Assembly (NCBI GenBank): GCA_029891345.1 | Contig: CM056993.1 | Coordinates: forward strand, 277,900,016-277,964,015 | DNA from: Dryococelus australis | Lineage: Eukaryota > Arthropoda > Insecta > Phasmatodea > Phasmatidae | Reading direction: 5' to 3' | DNA: 64,000 nucleotides | Shown here: piece by piece, positions 22,831 through 35,378 of the stretch | Layout: each line of letters opens with the position of its first letter | Position numbering within the stretch: the stretch's first letter is position 1 | The notes under the pieces: model-generated | The model's input: only the letters and a program-made list of their open reading frames with translations | Databases searched by the model: none | What the model was told of the DNA's origin: nothing | Position numbers and translations under genes: made by a program

Positions 22831-24834
22831 AATTCATATAATCAGACTAACCAACAAAATATTCAAGCCATACATTTCGACCTTCTATACTAACCATCTC
22901 CCCTGTCATCATATCTCCTGTCCTCCTGTTTAATAGCCATACAGGCATGTCACACTCAGAGACAAAGCTACCATCAAAAAAAGTTCCCCCTGCAGTCAAC
23001 CCAAACTACTAAAATGTTCCCATTTACACATTTCAGGCATCGCTACTACCATAATGATAGGCCATACAGGCAAGAGACACCGACAAACCAGTCAACCAAT
23101 GAATATACCCAGCTCATCATATATAATAGTTACCAAAAGAAGAGATTTGCCTCACATTTCTAGCAAAATCTCTCAAGAGGTTATATATCTCGAGCAGTAG
23201 ACGCGAGTACGGCTGACCAAGTTGCAAAGGAGATGAAGGCGAAGAGTAGGGGATGACGAGACTAGTTTCAACATTGCTGATAGGGAGGTGTTTGTCGACA
23301 ATAAGAAATTTTTCCCCCATTACCCTACATATCAACACCTAGCTTTACCTAGCAACCATCCAATACTGCAAAACAAAGAAAAATCGCAAAAATGGGGGGG
23401 GGGGGGGATATACCAAAATTCGTAACTCCAGCATGCCTGTCATAAAATCATTGACATCAGACACCGGCCAAACATCATATCACTCATCAAACAAACCACC
23501 TGATTGTACCAACCACCCATTCCAATAACAACAAATGCTGACCACCACATCTCAGACATACAAAACAAAAATACGAGTAACACTTCTGACCAGGAATACT
23601 AAGTATTATACCAGCCATATCACCTAACATACCCGCCATACCATCCATGTTAACCCAAGTGTACGAATCACTTTACACTCCAGACAACCAATAACAGAAA
23701 CATTCCTACTAATAGTCAACTTAACCAACTAATACCAGACCACCCAATGTACCAACATTTTTAACCAAAGAAAAATTCAAACATATCATCCATCATAACT
23801 CGAGCCACTATACAGTTGAGATCAGCCCACAACCTAACATCCATTCCATTTGCACTACTGGCCAGCACCAGCCAAATATCATACCACCCATCAAAACAAA
23901 CCATCTGATTATACCAACAATCCATACCAATAAAAATGCTAACGACCACACCTCAGGCATACGAAACAAAATATGAGTAACCCTGCTGACCAGGAGTACT
24001 GGGTACTATACCGACCATACAACCTGGCATAACAACATAATATACCATCTGAATATATCAATTAAAACATACAGCCCCAAATTCATATCATTCCCTCTAA
24101 CCCAAGCATACATCAGTAATGTTATTAACAATACACCCACCATACCGCTGACTTACTGATCAGTCGTAACAGTCAACTATATTGAATACCATTTCAGCCA
24201 ATCTAACTTTACCAGTTACACATAAAAAACAAGCCATGCCAGCCACTGTAACTTGTGCATACCATATGTTCTACCAACAATACCAGACGACATGTTCTCA
24301 TTGTTCCCTCTTACTAAAATTCAAGCATACCTCAGCCATTCAGTCCACACACTGACCTTACCAAAAAAAAAATTTACTGCTCTACTGGTCGACACCAGCC
24401 AAATATCAGCCATCTACATCCAAAGAAAAATTCAATTCAACCGCACCACCAAATACATCAAGCACAATATCCATCATAGCTTAGTGTACCAATCAACTCT
24501 ACAGCTGAAGCCAGCCCATAACCTACTTGCTCTACCAACCAACACTACTTATATGTACCAACCATAACTCTGGCATACATCAACCATTCATTCACACAGA
24601 CCATACAGCCCATGCCAGTAACATATTCAACTTCTTCTCATACTATCCACCATGCCGACTGACACCAGTCAAATACCCTGGCCACTCATACCTCTTACTA
24701 TAACTCAAGCATGCATTGGCATTATAGAACTCACCGATACACACCATTCGACATACACCAACAATCGCAAGACAGATATACTGAAAAACATATCACCCAA
24801 CATACCAATCGTACCATCCATATTAACCTTATAG
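22831..24834 (+). repeat. G-poor satellite-like tract with about 406-bp higher-order period
   Basis: The sequence remains strongly short of G on the plus strand. Blocks recur: GCCAAACATCATATCACTCA...ACCACCTGATTGTACCAACC near 23468 matches GCCAAATATCATACCACCCA...ACCATCTGATTATACCAAC near 23874, and the following ATACGAGTAAC...CTGACCAGGA block repeats at the same distance. A further diverged copy of the CCAAAGAAAAATTCAA and CAGCCCATAACCTA blocks occurs near 24419-24530. A 16-base G run at about 23393-23408 is the only exception to the G shortage. Confidence 0.65.
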
Positions 24835-27040
24835 TAGTGGTTGCTGATGGGGCTTGGGTGAAAAGATCTTACAAGACTAAATACGATTCACTCTCGGGAG
24901 ATATAAGTATTTCAGTTTTCGCATTTGTCATGTAAATGGTTCTAGTTGAAATGTTTTGGACAATTAAGTGTATTATGTGGTATATATTTTCAACTTTAAA
25001 TTAATATAAACAGAAACTGAGATTTGCTATGTTATATGATGCTTTCACTGATCACTGCTAATATGGAAAAAAACACACAGACTTTCTGATAAGTCGGTAG
25101 TTACATTACTGACTTCTACATACTTTATAGTGGCACATGTAATTTCCTTCTCTGCAAATAGTTATCATACAAAAATCTAGTAACTGACGTGACAGTTAAA
25201 ATTCATGAAACTAATACAATTTTTTTTTGTTGCAGGGTGCCATTATGGGGTACAAAACAAAGAAAATACTTTTCCTTGGTGTCCATAATAAATATTGTTC
25301 ATTTTTGTGCACGCTACAAATTCACAGAAAACTCTGATTCCACAAGTGTGCGAAAAACTGGACAGGCACATCTTCATCAATGGAGCAGGACATTATTGTT
25401 GATGGTTTCGTGCAGATTATGAACATGCATGGCATCAAGTACAATAAGCTCATCGGTGATGGGGATAGCAGCGTCCACAGAAAATTAATTGACGCCACGC
25501 CTTATGGGCCTGATATGCAAGTCCAAAAAATCGAGTGTCGAAATCACGTTTTAAGGAACTATATGAACAAAGTCCGCGACATTTGTGGAAAGACTAGACT
25601 TGGAAATCTGCAACTCCGAACCATCTTACAAACCCAAGCACAACATCTCAGAACAGCAGTTGTTTCTGCAATTAAATACAGGAAAGACCAAAAAAGTTTT
25701 ATCAGTAACTATGAACGCACAGAAGAACTGCGAAAGGACGCATTTAAAAGCCCATATCATGTTTTTGGTAACCACGACAAGTGTGTAGATAGAGATTATT
25801 TTGGCGGTGCGAAGTCCAAACATGGAGAAACAGATTTGGTCCCCCAGTTAAAGGAAGCAGGAATTTGGCGAGGACCGCTCATACCTGTGCAACGTGTAGC
25901 AACTCATGCGACCAGTTTGATTCTAGATGTGGATACAAATATATCTGAGACCTTCAATTCAGTAGTAGCCAAAACTGTAGGTGGGAAACGCGCCAACTTC
26001 GCACTCCGAAATTCTTATCAAACAAAATGGGAAGCGGCTGTAGTATCCATAAATTCCCAAGGAGTATTGCATTGAGTCGTTCATAAATCTGCAGTCAACA
26101 AAAGTCCAGGATTTCATACGAAAAATTTGTGAGACGTGCAACAAACAAGAGGAAAATCTTCCAGCGTTGACGCCATTTGGAATTTTAGAATAAAAGAAAT
26201 GGAAGTTCTACACAGTTGTATTCAGCAGACCTAGATTATTGACCAGATGCATGCAGGATAGAAGACATTTCTGACAAAGACTACGAAGAAAAGAAAGAAA
26301 CATTTTGATCTCAATTAATGCAAGAAGACAGAAAGAAGATAGAAGAAATTACTAGGGGTCAAAGCTCATATCATGAGTGGAAGGATCAACGTAGCAAGAG
26401 AATTGCATTTTTTCGGGAAACTTTGTAAATTGAAATCTACAACACATCTTGTGCGAGTACAGTGAAGCAAATACGCTACAATGTATTTAAAGGCAACTAA
26501 AACACCTGTTGTGGTTCAGAATAAGAAAAAAGTGCAGTAGTACAGTTCGCAGAACAAAACAACCTCAATGTTGATACATGTCGTCTGCTTGTGGATGAAG
26601 ACTCTCCTTTTCTAGGAGCATCACTAGATGGGCTCATTGGTGACGATGCTATTATACAAGTGAAATGTCCTGCGTCTATCAAATTGTTAACACCTACAGA
26701 AGCTGTCACTAGCAAACGAATAAGATTTATGGACATGAAAAATGGAAACCGAAAATTAAAAAATGATGATTCTTGTATGTACTGAGTACAAGGGCTTTTG
26801 CACATCTCAAAGCGGGAGTACTGTCACTTTGTTGTGTGGTCACCTATGGGTATGGTGTGCGATATGATTAAGAAAGGTTACGAGTATTGGAGCAAAAAAG
26901 TTTTCCCCAAAATTTTTAATTGTCTTCTGCCACAAATAATCGATTCCAGATATGCCAGGAAATCGCCCATACGAGAACCAGAGTACATAATGAAAGCTCA
27001 GGAATCTTTGTCAGAAAATAAAGAGGCTAGGCAAGTCTAG
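24835..27040 (+). pseudogene. Mutator-like transposase plus YqaJ-type nuclease relic
   Basis: The plus-strand order is: VADGAWVKRSYKTKYDSLSG (24.84-24.91 kb), an intron-like gap ending in TTTTTTTTGTTGCAG at about 25236, then GAIMGYKTKKILFLGVHNKYC with one in-frame TGA near 25336, then an open stretch of 231 codons (25380-26075) with SMEQDIIVDGF, IGDGDSSVH, KIECRNHVLRNY and SETFNSVVAK. After further stops comes the second domain: LLVDEDSPFLGASLDGLIGD, IIQVKCPASIK, LHISKREYCHFVVWSP and a final WSKKVFPKI...LLPQIIDSR. The first part matches the 'Mutator-like transposase' domain and the second the YqaJ recombinase/exonuclease domain, joined as in many insect multicopy genes. Several stops and shifts between 26075 and 26590 make it inactive. 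The original splice donor is no longer clear. Confidence 0.8.
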
Positions 27041-27126
27041 GCTCAACAACTCACTTGCAAAAACATAGCTGAAATGTATTAGTGGCAGGAACGGTAATGC
27101 ATACATTGTGAAACTTTGGCAAAGAT

Positions 27127-27315
27127 GTGTCGCTGCAGAAGGAGACAACTATTTTTAATGATGGAGATGGGTTTTCTCGTAACAAAACACAGTACATGAG
27201 TTATGAAAACAGTCATTCATTTCCCATCAAGTTGGCAGTACAGACAGTATTAGCTGTGTTTATGATTTGTTTTCGGCGTATTCGTGCAATCTATGTGGCG
27301 AAGACATGCTGGTAG
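27127..27315 (+). other. Short frame after the Mutator-like relic, unidentified
   Basis: A 62-codon frame with no recognised domain lies about 90 bases beyond the last YqaJ-like segment. It could be a decayed tail of the same element or chance. Confidence 0.2.
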
Positions 27316-27319
27316 AATG

Positions 27320-29460
27320 TACGCAAAAACAAACCTGAAAATACTAATTAAAAAGGTTAGTATGTTATAGATATACGCAGCAACTTATAATTATGTGATA
27401 TTATTATAAGTTTCAATAGAATAGTAAAGGCTTTACTTACTGTATATGTATGGGATAAAATTAAATTTAACTGCAGGACATATATCTTCGCTGGTAGTAC
27501 AAATACATGTTATGAGCAATGAGTAATGTGTGCCAGTGCTATCTATACTCAAGATACAGTTAGCGAACTGTATACGTATTACAAAACGTCCTAACAAAAA
27601 TTTTTTGCATTGGTTTTTCTTATGGATACTATAATTAATGCAAGAAATTGACTGTGTGACAGTTATAGCCACCATTATAATGTGATATGCCAGTTATTTA
27701 TTCACCGGCAATTAGAAAAATGTATGGAGTGAAACTTTCAGGGCCAGTCGTGCGGTTGGCTTTCAGTGTAGCAGCAATCTAAATTTAGTGCTGGCATCAG
27801 AATGTTCGGAATCAGAACAAATTTTACTAACAAGTTATATTTAAAGACACTAGGTATTTTATGGCATTCTTGTTAAGGGAAAAACCTGTGTTTATTTGAA
27901 AGTGTGTAATAATAGCGTGCAATGTTTAGTATCTACATGTTTAATAATATCGTGGCAGCAATTGAAAGATCAATTTTACGGGATACGAACCCGGGGCACT
28001 GTAGTGCCCTTTACCAATTCTTACGGTAGCTCTGCTCAACAATTCTGTATTCGTAGACTGCATGATGCGTGCTAAGTGTTCGATTATTTTTAACAGTTTT
28101 GCAAGTGTCCAAACTAAGTTGTCTAATAACTTCCATTGCATGTTAGGAAGTTTAGCTTGCTAGAAAACATTCTGCTATAGTGTTATTTTTGATACTCGCT
28201 TAATTATGGCATTTTCAAAATAGCATAACAAAAAGTAGTATTTAGATGTGATTTTAAGCTTAGGCCTATTTGGCCAATGATAATTCACAGGGTTCGATAC
28301 AAAGTTGGTCAAAAAATTTGTAGCACTTTTAATACATGAATCGTGTTTATCACAGAGAATAATACGTTTTTATATAAACTAGATCATTCAATTTTATACA
28401 TATATATTTAATAAAAATTTATATATGCATAGGCCTACTATATTTTCAGAAACTTGCTTTTAATTCCAGTTGAACAACTAAAATTATTTGTTAAGAATAA
28501 TATGTAATATATTTGTAGATTTTTGAACATTAAATTTACTTTCAGTATTTTTATTTTCGCTGAAGTTAGCAGTAAGCTTTCGCATGCATATAAGCTCTCA
28601 AACTATACTGTGAGGAAATATTGCACTGAAGGTCTGCACAGTGATAAGATGTAGAATAAGGTTTCACAGTTTACATTGATGTATTTTTGCGAGTATTATT
28701 TCCATGTGTAATTTTAGGCATACGTTCTTTTTAATGATGTTGTAGTATGTTCTTGACGAGGATCCGTTGTGTGACATGTGCACAAACATTGTGCGGGACT
28801 ATCGTGATTATTATTTATAGTTAGTTTATTGTCATTTCGCAGATGATATTTGGATATTCATTTGTTTGTTTTGTGAATTAGCAAACGTTTTATTGACTGA
28901 GTGCCTTGTCAGACCTCTGTGGTATAGTAATGCAAACAAAATGGAATTGTTAATTTTTCATTAAACTTTTCTGTTAATATAGTAACCGATTATATTAAAA
29001 TCTATTTTTATTTCCAAACCCACAACAACCCTATTTTCGAATAATAAAATTATTTTGTTAGCATTTTACATGACTACTTTTGTACAATCCTTTAATATGT
29101 GATTTTTTAGTCTCTATGAATGTACTATAGCGTATTCATTTTTATGTTATCAACTGGTTGCAGTACTTTAGGCCAAACATACTCGGAATTTACTCTATTT
29201 TGAAATAGGATTTATTTCGTCGAGAGACATCTCTTTCAACCTAACAATGCCAATTGTTTGAGCGAAGAATAATGCACGTGACGTGACAGGCTTATCGCAG
29301 CGCCGGCTTCATACTAGCCCGCTTCTCGGAGTGCAGAAGGCACTTGCTTCAAGGCTCGTCAATACAAACTACGTGTGATAGGGGTGGATGCGTTGCTGTT
29401 TATGAGGGAAAATGTGCCAGACCAGAGTGACAGGTAGTAGCCGTGTTGGCTGCCTGTCGC
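27320..29460. other. AT-rich non-coding stretch
   Basis: Apart from the tRNA-like fragment near 28.0 kb, I see no gene, repeat family or terminal repeat here. Confidence 0.4.
27972..28032 (-). mobile_element. tRNA-like SINE head fragment
   Basis: On the minus strand there is AATTGGTAAAGGGCAC (A-box-like plus anticodon arm), then GCCCCGGGTTCGTATCCCG (a good B-box). The acceptor stem is absent, so this is not a tRNA gene. It differs from the main SINE family of the window. Confidence 0.4.
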
Positions 29461-30404
29461 TGATCTGGGCGTTTATTCTAAGTTTGTCGAAACGGAGCTC
29501 CCGACGGCGAAATAACGATTTACGTCATATTTCCGGGTTTTGGTATTCTAAGTTAAAGATGACTTCTCGATTCTCGTGACAAAACGATAGCGAGTACTCG
29601 ACAGCTATATGTTGTCGAAAGACGCGTCCCGATCGGGAAGTGGAAATTCAACATGGTGGGTGAGAAGCGTGGTGGCCGTATTTATTGCATATCTTATGGT
29701 TTAGTACTACTTAAACATAATACATAACATAAAAAAGGTTACAATTATGTGGAACATTAATATGCATCGTATTGTATCCACACATGTTCGGGAGTCTGAA
29801 GTTATATTTCTGTATTGTGAGTTAATTATGTAGTGTAGCAATGGCAGAGAGGTTGTGTGTTTATACGAGCATCGTGTTGGTGTTGTCGGAATAATGAATC
29901 GGTAGTTAATTATTTGTGTACTTGCTTTCTTCAAACATAGTTGGTCGTAGTGCATTTTCTTGAGTGAAATGTGTAATAGTAATCGGCGCGTGTATACCGC
30001 TTCGTAAAACTGCTAGTTCTTTTTCTTAAACACCGTCTGCAATGAACTGATGAATATAATTTACGTAGTTAAGTTTGTTAGTTTTAGGAAACGTGCACAG
30101 TGTTTATTTTACTGAATCATTCGGCAAATAATTTATTAATGCTAGCGACGAACAGACTTGATTTTAGTGAAGTACAAATGCAAGGATTAACCTAGAAAAA
30201 CACGTGTTCAAGAGGTTGCGGTGTTTGCAAACAGTAAATTTGCGTGTTTTGTAAATGAAGTATTTGTAAGACATTACTATAATTATTGCAATGCACGTGG
30301 CCTGAAAGAGCCACACTTTCCGCCTTTCCACACTTTTGTAGTGCGTGAATAATATTTATTTTTCTATATCGAAAATGCAACGAGTGTAAGGTTAACTTGG
30401 GGTA

Positions 30405-30407
<3 letters not shown>

Positions 30408-30441
<34 letters not shown>
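30408..30441. repeat. (TA)17 microsatellite
   Basis: An uninterrupted 34-base alternating TA run. It creates the isoleucine/tyrosine run in an overlapping chance frame. Confidence 0.95.
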
Positions 30442-30442
<1 letters not shown>

Positions 30443-31193
30443 TGCTGCATCTGTACGAATACGAACAGCGACATATGTATCGCGTTTTGTTTTTCATTAA
30501 AATTAAACTGATGTAAATGTTATTTCCATTCGAGCGAAATTTACCATTGCTCCATCGAAATAATATGCAACTCAAAATGCCACACACTCGTAAGATCATC
30601 AAAATAATGTCGTCTCATGAAAGGCGTTATTAACTGAAGCCCCCCCCCCCCTCAACCAACTCCTCATACCAACGTTAAATAATAAAACTATTTAAATGAA
30701 TAACTATATGGGCTACAGTCTTTGTGTACGACGCTCGTCACTTAACTAGTAATGGGGATTCCTGCATTCCTACAACAAATTAATTACACACTGTATTATG
30801 CGAGATTTGTTGTTTAGGCCTAACGTAATTTTCTAAGCTAACACTACAGTTGTATTTATTAAAATGACATTTTACGTATCGTCTTCTATACATTTCGTTA
30901 CATACATCTCAGTGAACGTTATTTAAAAGGACTGTTAGAGGGAAGAGGGAATATATTGTAACGAATTATCTCGTCTTTTAACAGTCATATTTACTTGAAA
31001 CAGCATGTTCCTTTAAAACGAGTAATATTTTCAACAGCCAACGTGCGTGTATAACAAATAACCATTGACCCTGTCGCCATTTCCCTCGCCTAGCGTCTAC
31101 GATGATATCGTAGCCATATCGAGAAATTTCACTCTAAATATCCCGCGTTACGCTTTAATAAATGGAATAGTATTTGTTTTCAATAAGACAATT

Positions 31194-31212
31194 TATATAT
31201 ATATATATATAT
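31194..31212. repeat. Short (TA)n microsatellite
   Basis: An alternating TA run of 19 bases inside the 2.1-kb terminal-repeat element. Confidence 0.9.
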
Positions 31213-31705
31213 GCACTTTTATGCGTTAACTAACCTCTTCTTAAAACGCACAGTTTATAAGAATAGCTTTACTTTAATCATACATTATTGCAGGCACAGT
31301 GTGTGTTTGCATTCGTCACGTTGCCTGCCTGAACACCAGAGGGGAAGCGAGTTGTGGTGGGGTGATCGGTAAAATCCGAGGATTGCCGAGGTAGTGAGGT
31401 CTCGAGCCGATAGTGCGCTTAGAATAGCTATTTGGGCACATTTTGCTCCCGATCGTTTCAAACGGCTTGTCTCGATCGGCAGGAAGCTGACTGTCGAGAT
31501 CGACATCGAGATCTGCCTATAGATTTCCCCAGAAACTTAGAATAAACGCCCTGGACTCGGGACGAATGCTAGCGCGCAGCTTGCTTTGCGCATTCTTCCC
31601 ATCCCCACTCCACACCCTTGGAAGGTTCACAGCAGGAGACAGAACACGCTCATTCCAACCGGAAAACACATGCTTGGTAGCCCTTCAGGAGTTCCCATGG
31701 TACTA

Positions 31706-32066
31706 GGGAAGGCCCTTAAGATCTACTTGTATGCACGTTGTGTATTATTCCGCCTTATGTAAGATTAACATTGTCGCGGACCTTGCGAAATTATTTTAAA
31801 AGTAAATATCTAACAAATCTACTAATTTTTACACTTCGGTGAATTAAGGAATAAACAGAAGCTAAAGAAATAATTGAAGTTATTAGAAACGGTTACCTAA
31901 CATTATTTATTCGATGTTTAAGTATGGAACTACTTCCCATACATGGTTACCAACTTTACTGGGCTCATGTCGCTCAGGGCGCCCGTTGAAATTTATGCAG
32001 GTAGGGACAGTGATTTTTTTTTTTAAGGTTGATTTCAAAAGTGTTTATTTTATCGCGAACAACCTG
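31706..32066. mobile_element. MITE of the GGCTGTTCACGGTAAA family, left end lost
   Basis: This aligns along its length with the fuller copies at 49898-50314 and 58117-58536: CTACTTGTATGCACG, TTCCGCCTTATG, TTTTTACACTTCGG, GGTTACCTAACA, TACCAACTTTACTGG, ATGCAGGTAGGGACAG and the right end ATTTTATCGCGAACAACCT. The left terminal repeat is missing. Confidence 0.75.
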
Positions 32067-32069
32067 TAG

Positions 32070-32960
32070 CTGGTGGGCAAGTCTAAAACCACGAACCGCT
32101 GAGAGCTTGCCAGCACTTTAGCTGGAATCAACCAATTTATCGGGAGTGGCCATTGTTTATGTACCGAGAAGTGATCGGAAAAGGCAGGAGCCAGCGAAGG
32201 TGATATGAGCCTTCCTATTCCAAGCTCATCACGGTCGATAAAAAAAATGGAGCGCTTTAGCACGAAATGTACTTTACTCCTCACGTTTGTGTACTTATAT
32301 AATCCGATGTAAATAGCTCGTAGCGGTTCCCGGAATCCAGAACGACGCATTTACACAATAGCTCATAACTCTCCCTTCGCTTTTAGAACCCTTTGTCACC
32401 CTGTGATAAAACCTCTCTCCTACTGATACCGCCTTCCCTTCAGGAATATTGTCCAGAGCACGTCGCGAAATTCCATTTCCGTCTATGGGTACAGCATTAT
32501 CCCAGAAGTATTTTAGACAGCTGAAAAATACGGTCTCAGATGGACGTAACTGGATGGCCTTTCTTTATTAACTAGTAACATAGTTCTAGTTATTATCCCC
32601 TGATGTATACAAAGGCTATACGGTGAAGAGTTCACGTCGTTACAACGTTTGAACAGTAAAACGTACTGCAAAGCTGTGTGATTTTACTGTAAACCAATAT
32701 AAACTGAATGCTCAACTGGAAATACCAACATTCTACAAAGAAGTAATACAATTTTCCGTTGTTTTACTATCAGTAGCCGACATAAAAAAAAAGATTTCTT
32801 AGAGTAATATTGTAATGGATGATTACCTACTTTAAAATTAATATTTGTAACTAGGAATACAGATACTAAACGTGTCAGGTAAATTAAATACCATATCTTT
32901 CATTATGAAAATAAATACGACTATCGTTTCTGAAACGGATTTACGTGTACCAAAATACTC
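32070..32960. other. Non-coding stretch, nothing recognised
   Basis: A 101-codon minus-strand frame (32045-32350) begins beyond the MITE and runs into its right end. It shows no domain, so I treat it as chance. The rest is AT-rich. Confidence 0.4.
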
Positions 32961-33270
32961 ATAAGTAGAGACCTGCAAAATTCGCGGTATTATTTGAAGA
33001 AAGACTAGACTTCAAACATTGTGGTTTTGTATTGCCTTTGTCATTGGATTACATTTTGTTTAGACACGCCCTGGATGACTTTGAGCAATAGGAAAAAAAG
33101 CTAACGATAGGCTGGCCCAATCATGTCCAACCAGTCGAAAGGGAAAATGTGTCCTCACTGCTGCAGAAGCCAATAAACAAGTAGTACCAACTCCAATATG
33201 TATAGGACGATGGATTTTTATCGTGCTGCTAGAAAATAACGCGAATTTTTAATGTCTCTCTACTCATGAG
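32958..33270. mobile_element. hAT-like MITE with 8-bp target duplication
   Basis: The element proper is 32966-33262, with ends TAGAGACCTGCAAAATTCGC and, inverted, GCGAATTTTTAATGTCTCTCTA. Flanks are CTCATAAG on the left and CTCATGAG on the right, matching in seven of eight bases, and eight is the hAT duplication length. It has no coding capacity. Confidence 0.75.
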
Positions 33271-33274
33271 TCAT

Positions 33275-33900
33275 AAATTTAGAGTTAAGCTTTCGTACAT
33301 TATATTTAGTTCAATCTACTTCTTCAATAATTTCTTTCTTGGTATCACTTATCCGACGCATGAATAAAGTGGCCAGGCTCGTGATAAAGTTAATTTCACA
33401 TGTGGTGGAAGACTACGCAATGAGCAGACAACTAGATCTTAACAGCGCGATAAATAGGTACAAGAATTTACAAATACTTGTCGAATAGCGCGTGTGCCTG
33501 GTATTGTACCTTAGACCGATATTACGCGAAGCCAGCTGCGGTATCAGACCTTTTGCTGTTTTACTCGTCCACAGTTCTTTGATAAGGAGAGTGACGTTGG
33601 ATTAACGGGGAGTGGGGCGTCACTGTGACGGAATCGGGATTAGTTTTCCTTGCGATAACGTCTCATGCCGTAACTTGGGCATTTAAAGGTATGTTTAGTT
33701 TCGGAAATGTTAATGAAAACCAATTGTTACTTTCCTTCCAAAATAACGCACGTGTCATTTGTGTTAAGTTTCCTGTAGTTTAACAAGCATACGGGGAAAA
33801 AATACAATTGTACCAAGTTACCTCACAAGTAATACCTTCTGAGGTCTTCAGCGATGAATTAAATTAGAAATGAGATGGATATTGAGCAGCGCCAGGAATG
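33275..33900. other. Non-coding stretch, nothing recognised
   Basis: No open frame above chance and no repeated family recognised. Confidence 0.4.
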
Positions 33901-33904
33901 CAAA

Positions 33905-34092
33905 TTTGTAGGAGGGGAATTTTGGGGGGGGGGGGGGTTAGGGAGTTTCCCAAGGAAACCCGTGGACCAACAGAATCGTCCATGCACAATTCCCACAAGC
34001 GAAAATCTGGCAGTGACCCCGCCGGGGATCGAACCCGGAACGATGGAGTTGGAGGCGAACGCTCCAGCAGTCGCTCGACCACTGCGGCTCTC
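33905..34092 (-). mobile_element. tRNA-headed SINE copy
   Basis: Read on the minus strand it starts with GAGCCGCAGTGGTCGAGCGA (A-box region), then GGGTTCGATCCCCGGC (B-box), then the family body CAGATTTTCGCTTGTGGGAAT. A G run at 33926-33938 replaces part of the body. The tRNA-like part does not complete an acceptor stem. Confidence 0.75.
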
Positions 34093-34099
34093 ATGTACC

Positions 34100-35095
34100 G
34101 TGAATTTATCTTATGACATCATTTTCTATAGGACGTATTCATATTCACGAACTGCAGAAACTTATATTATCAGTAAGGTGTCCTCCTATAATCCATCTCA
34201 GGATAGATACTACACTTTACCCGGATTTCCCGCTTGCGCACTTCAGTTTGCCATATACATATAAGATTTTGCTAAGGAGTGCAAATGTAGCTACTGCACG
34301 TAATGAACGTTAAAATACCACACGAGAAAACAATTTGCAGTGCGCAATAGTTTCATTTATATGCATCTAGTTAACATAGAGTGGTAGCTATGTGTTCTGT
34401 GAAATCTCTGGAGAGAGAGTTCTATAGGCCTATTTCACATTGGCGAAAAAAAATTTACTCGAGGATTGATTCTCTGCATGAATCCATTACCGATATCGCA
34501 TATTTTGTAAAGAAAATGCTTCCATTACAAAGTCCGTGTTTGTACAAACATTAAACTGGACAAGCTATTGTATTTCTTACAATGAAAAAGTATACAGTTT
34601 TTAAAATAATTCTTTTGGCAACAAAAATTTTAAACATCATTTTTTGTAAATATGAGTTTTTACAGCTCACAGATAACAAGCTCTAAAAACTACTACCACC
34701 GCATAAGTAAGAGCATTTTTTTATTCACGGATCTATCGGAATGAGAACACTCTAGTGCCAGAACAGTCTATGAAATTTTGCTTCAGTATGTCGTTTCAAT
34801 TCCCGCTCAATGAAATGCTACATTTTAACCAAAAATAAATTAAATTTAAAACAGACATTGTCTCCATAATTTAATTTAATTCCTCACAAAAATGATCCGT
34901 GTCTTGTCAAGATACGTTTTATAGATGTCCGGATAATTTGAGCCATAAACTAGAAAGACGTTACGACGTGTATTTTTTAATTCGAAATTCACATAATTGT
35001 TGAACGTATTTTCACAAACCTAAGCAGAATATGAATTACAGAATATAATAGGCTATCCATATCATTCAAAAATAGGTTTCTTAAAAATACTTCGG
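34100..35095. other. AT-rich non-coding stretch
   Basis: No gene or repeat recognised. Confidence 0.4.
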
Positions 35096-35100
35096 TGGTG

Positions 35101-35165
35101 TCACCCGGATTTGCGTATGCGGGAATCGTACCTGGACGATGCCATTATTTGGCGGCTTTTCTCGG
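35101..35165 (+). mobile_element. SINE body fragment (head missing)
   Basis: TCACCCGGATTTGCGTATGC, GGGAATCGTACCTGGACGATG and GGCGGCTTTTCTC follow the body of the window's main SINE. The tRNA-like head is absent. It faces the inverted copy at 35190-35378. Confidence 0.6.
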
Positions 35166-35189
35166 GTTGAGTTGAGACCATAGAGAACC

Positions 35190-35378
35190 GCCCAGGTTCT
35201 CTATTGTCTTGAGAGCCGATGAGAGGTGAATTATGTGGATATGGAAAAAGGCCCGGAATGGAGGGTGGGGGAAACGGGAGATCCCCGAGAAAACTCGCCG
35301 ACCTGCAGCATCGTCCCGTCACGATTCCCACATGCGAAAATCCGTGGACCGACCCAACACCCCCTAGAGATGAAAACC
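35190..35378 (-). mobile_element. SINE body copy, inverted relative to its neighbour
   Basis: On the minus strand the body CACGGATTTTCGCATGTGGG...GAGTTTTCTCGGGGATCTCC...ATTCCGGGC continues to GGCTCTCAAGACAATA. In place of the usual tRNA head it is preceded by TTTTCATCTCTAGGGGGTGT, a block also present in the 43.2-kb copy, so some family members are chimeric. Confidence 0.65.

Larger units (their letters stand above)
29467..31551. mobile_element. 2.1-kb element with perfect 19-bp terminal inverted repeats
   Basis: The left end is GGGCGTTTATTCTAAGTTT and the right end is its exact reverse complement. The subterminal regions carry further TATTCTAAG/CTTAGAATA motifs and GATCG-rich sequence, but no transposase is seen inside; the longest frame (136 codons, minus) crosses a (TA)n run. 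The flanks do not give a clear target duplication. It is probably a non-autonomous DNA transposon. Confidence 0.6.

Noticed and set aside
30192..30602. 136-codon minus-strand frame
   Set aside because: It reads through a (TA)17 microsatellite and has no domain.
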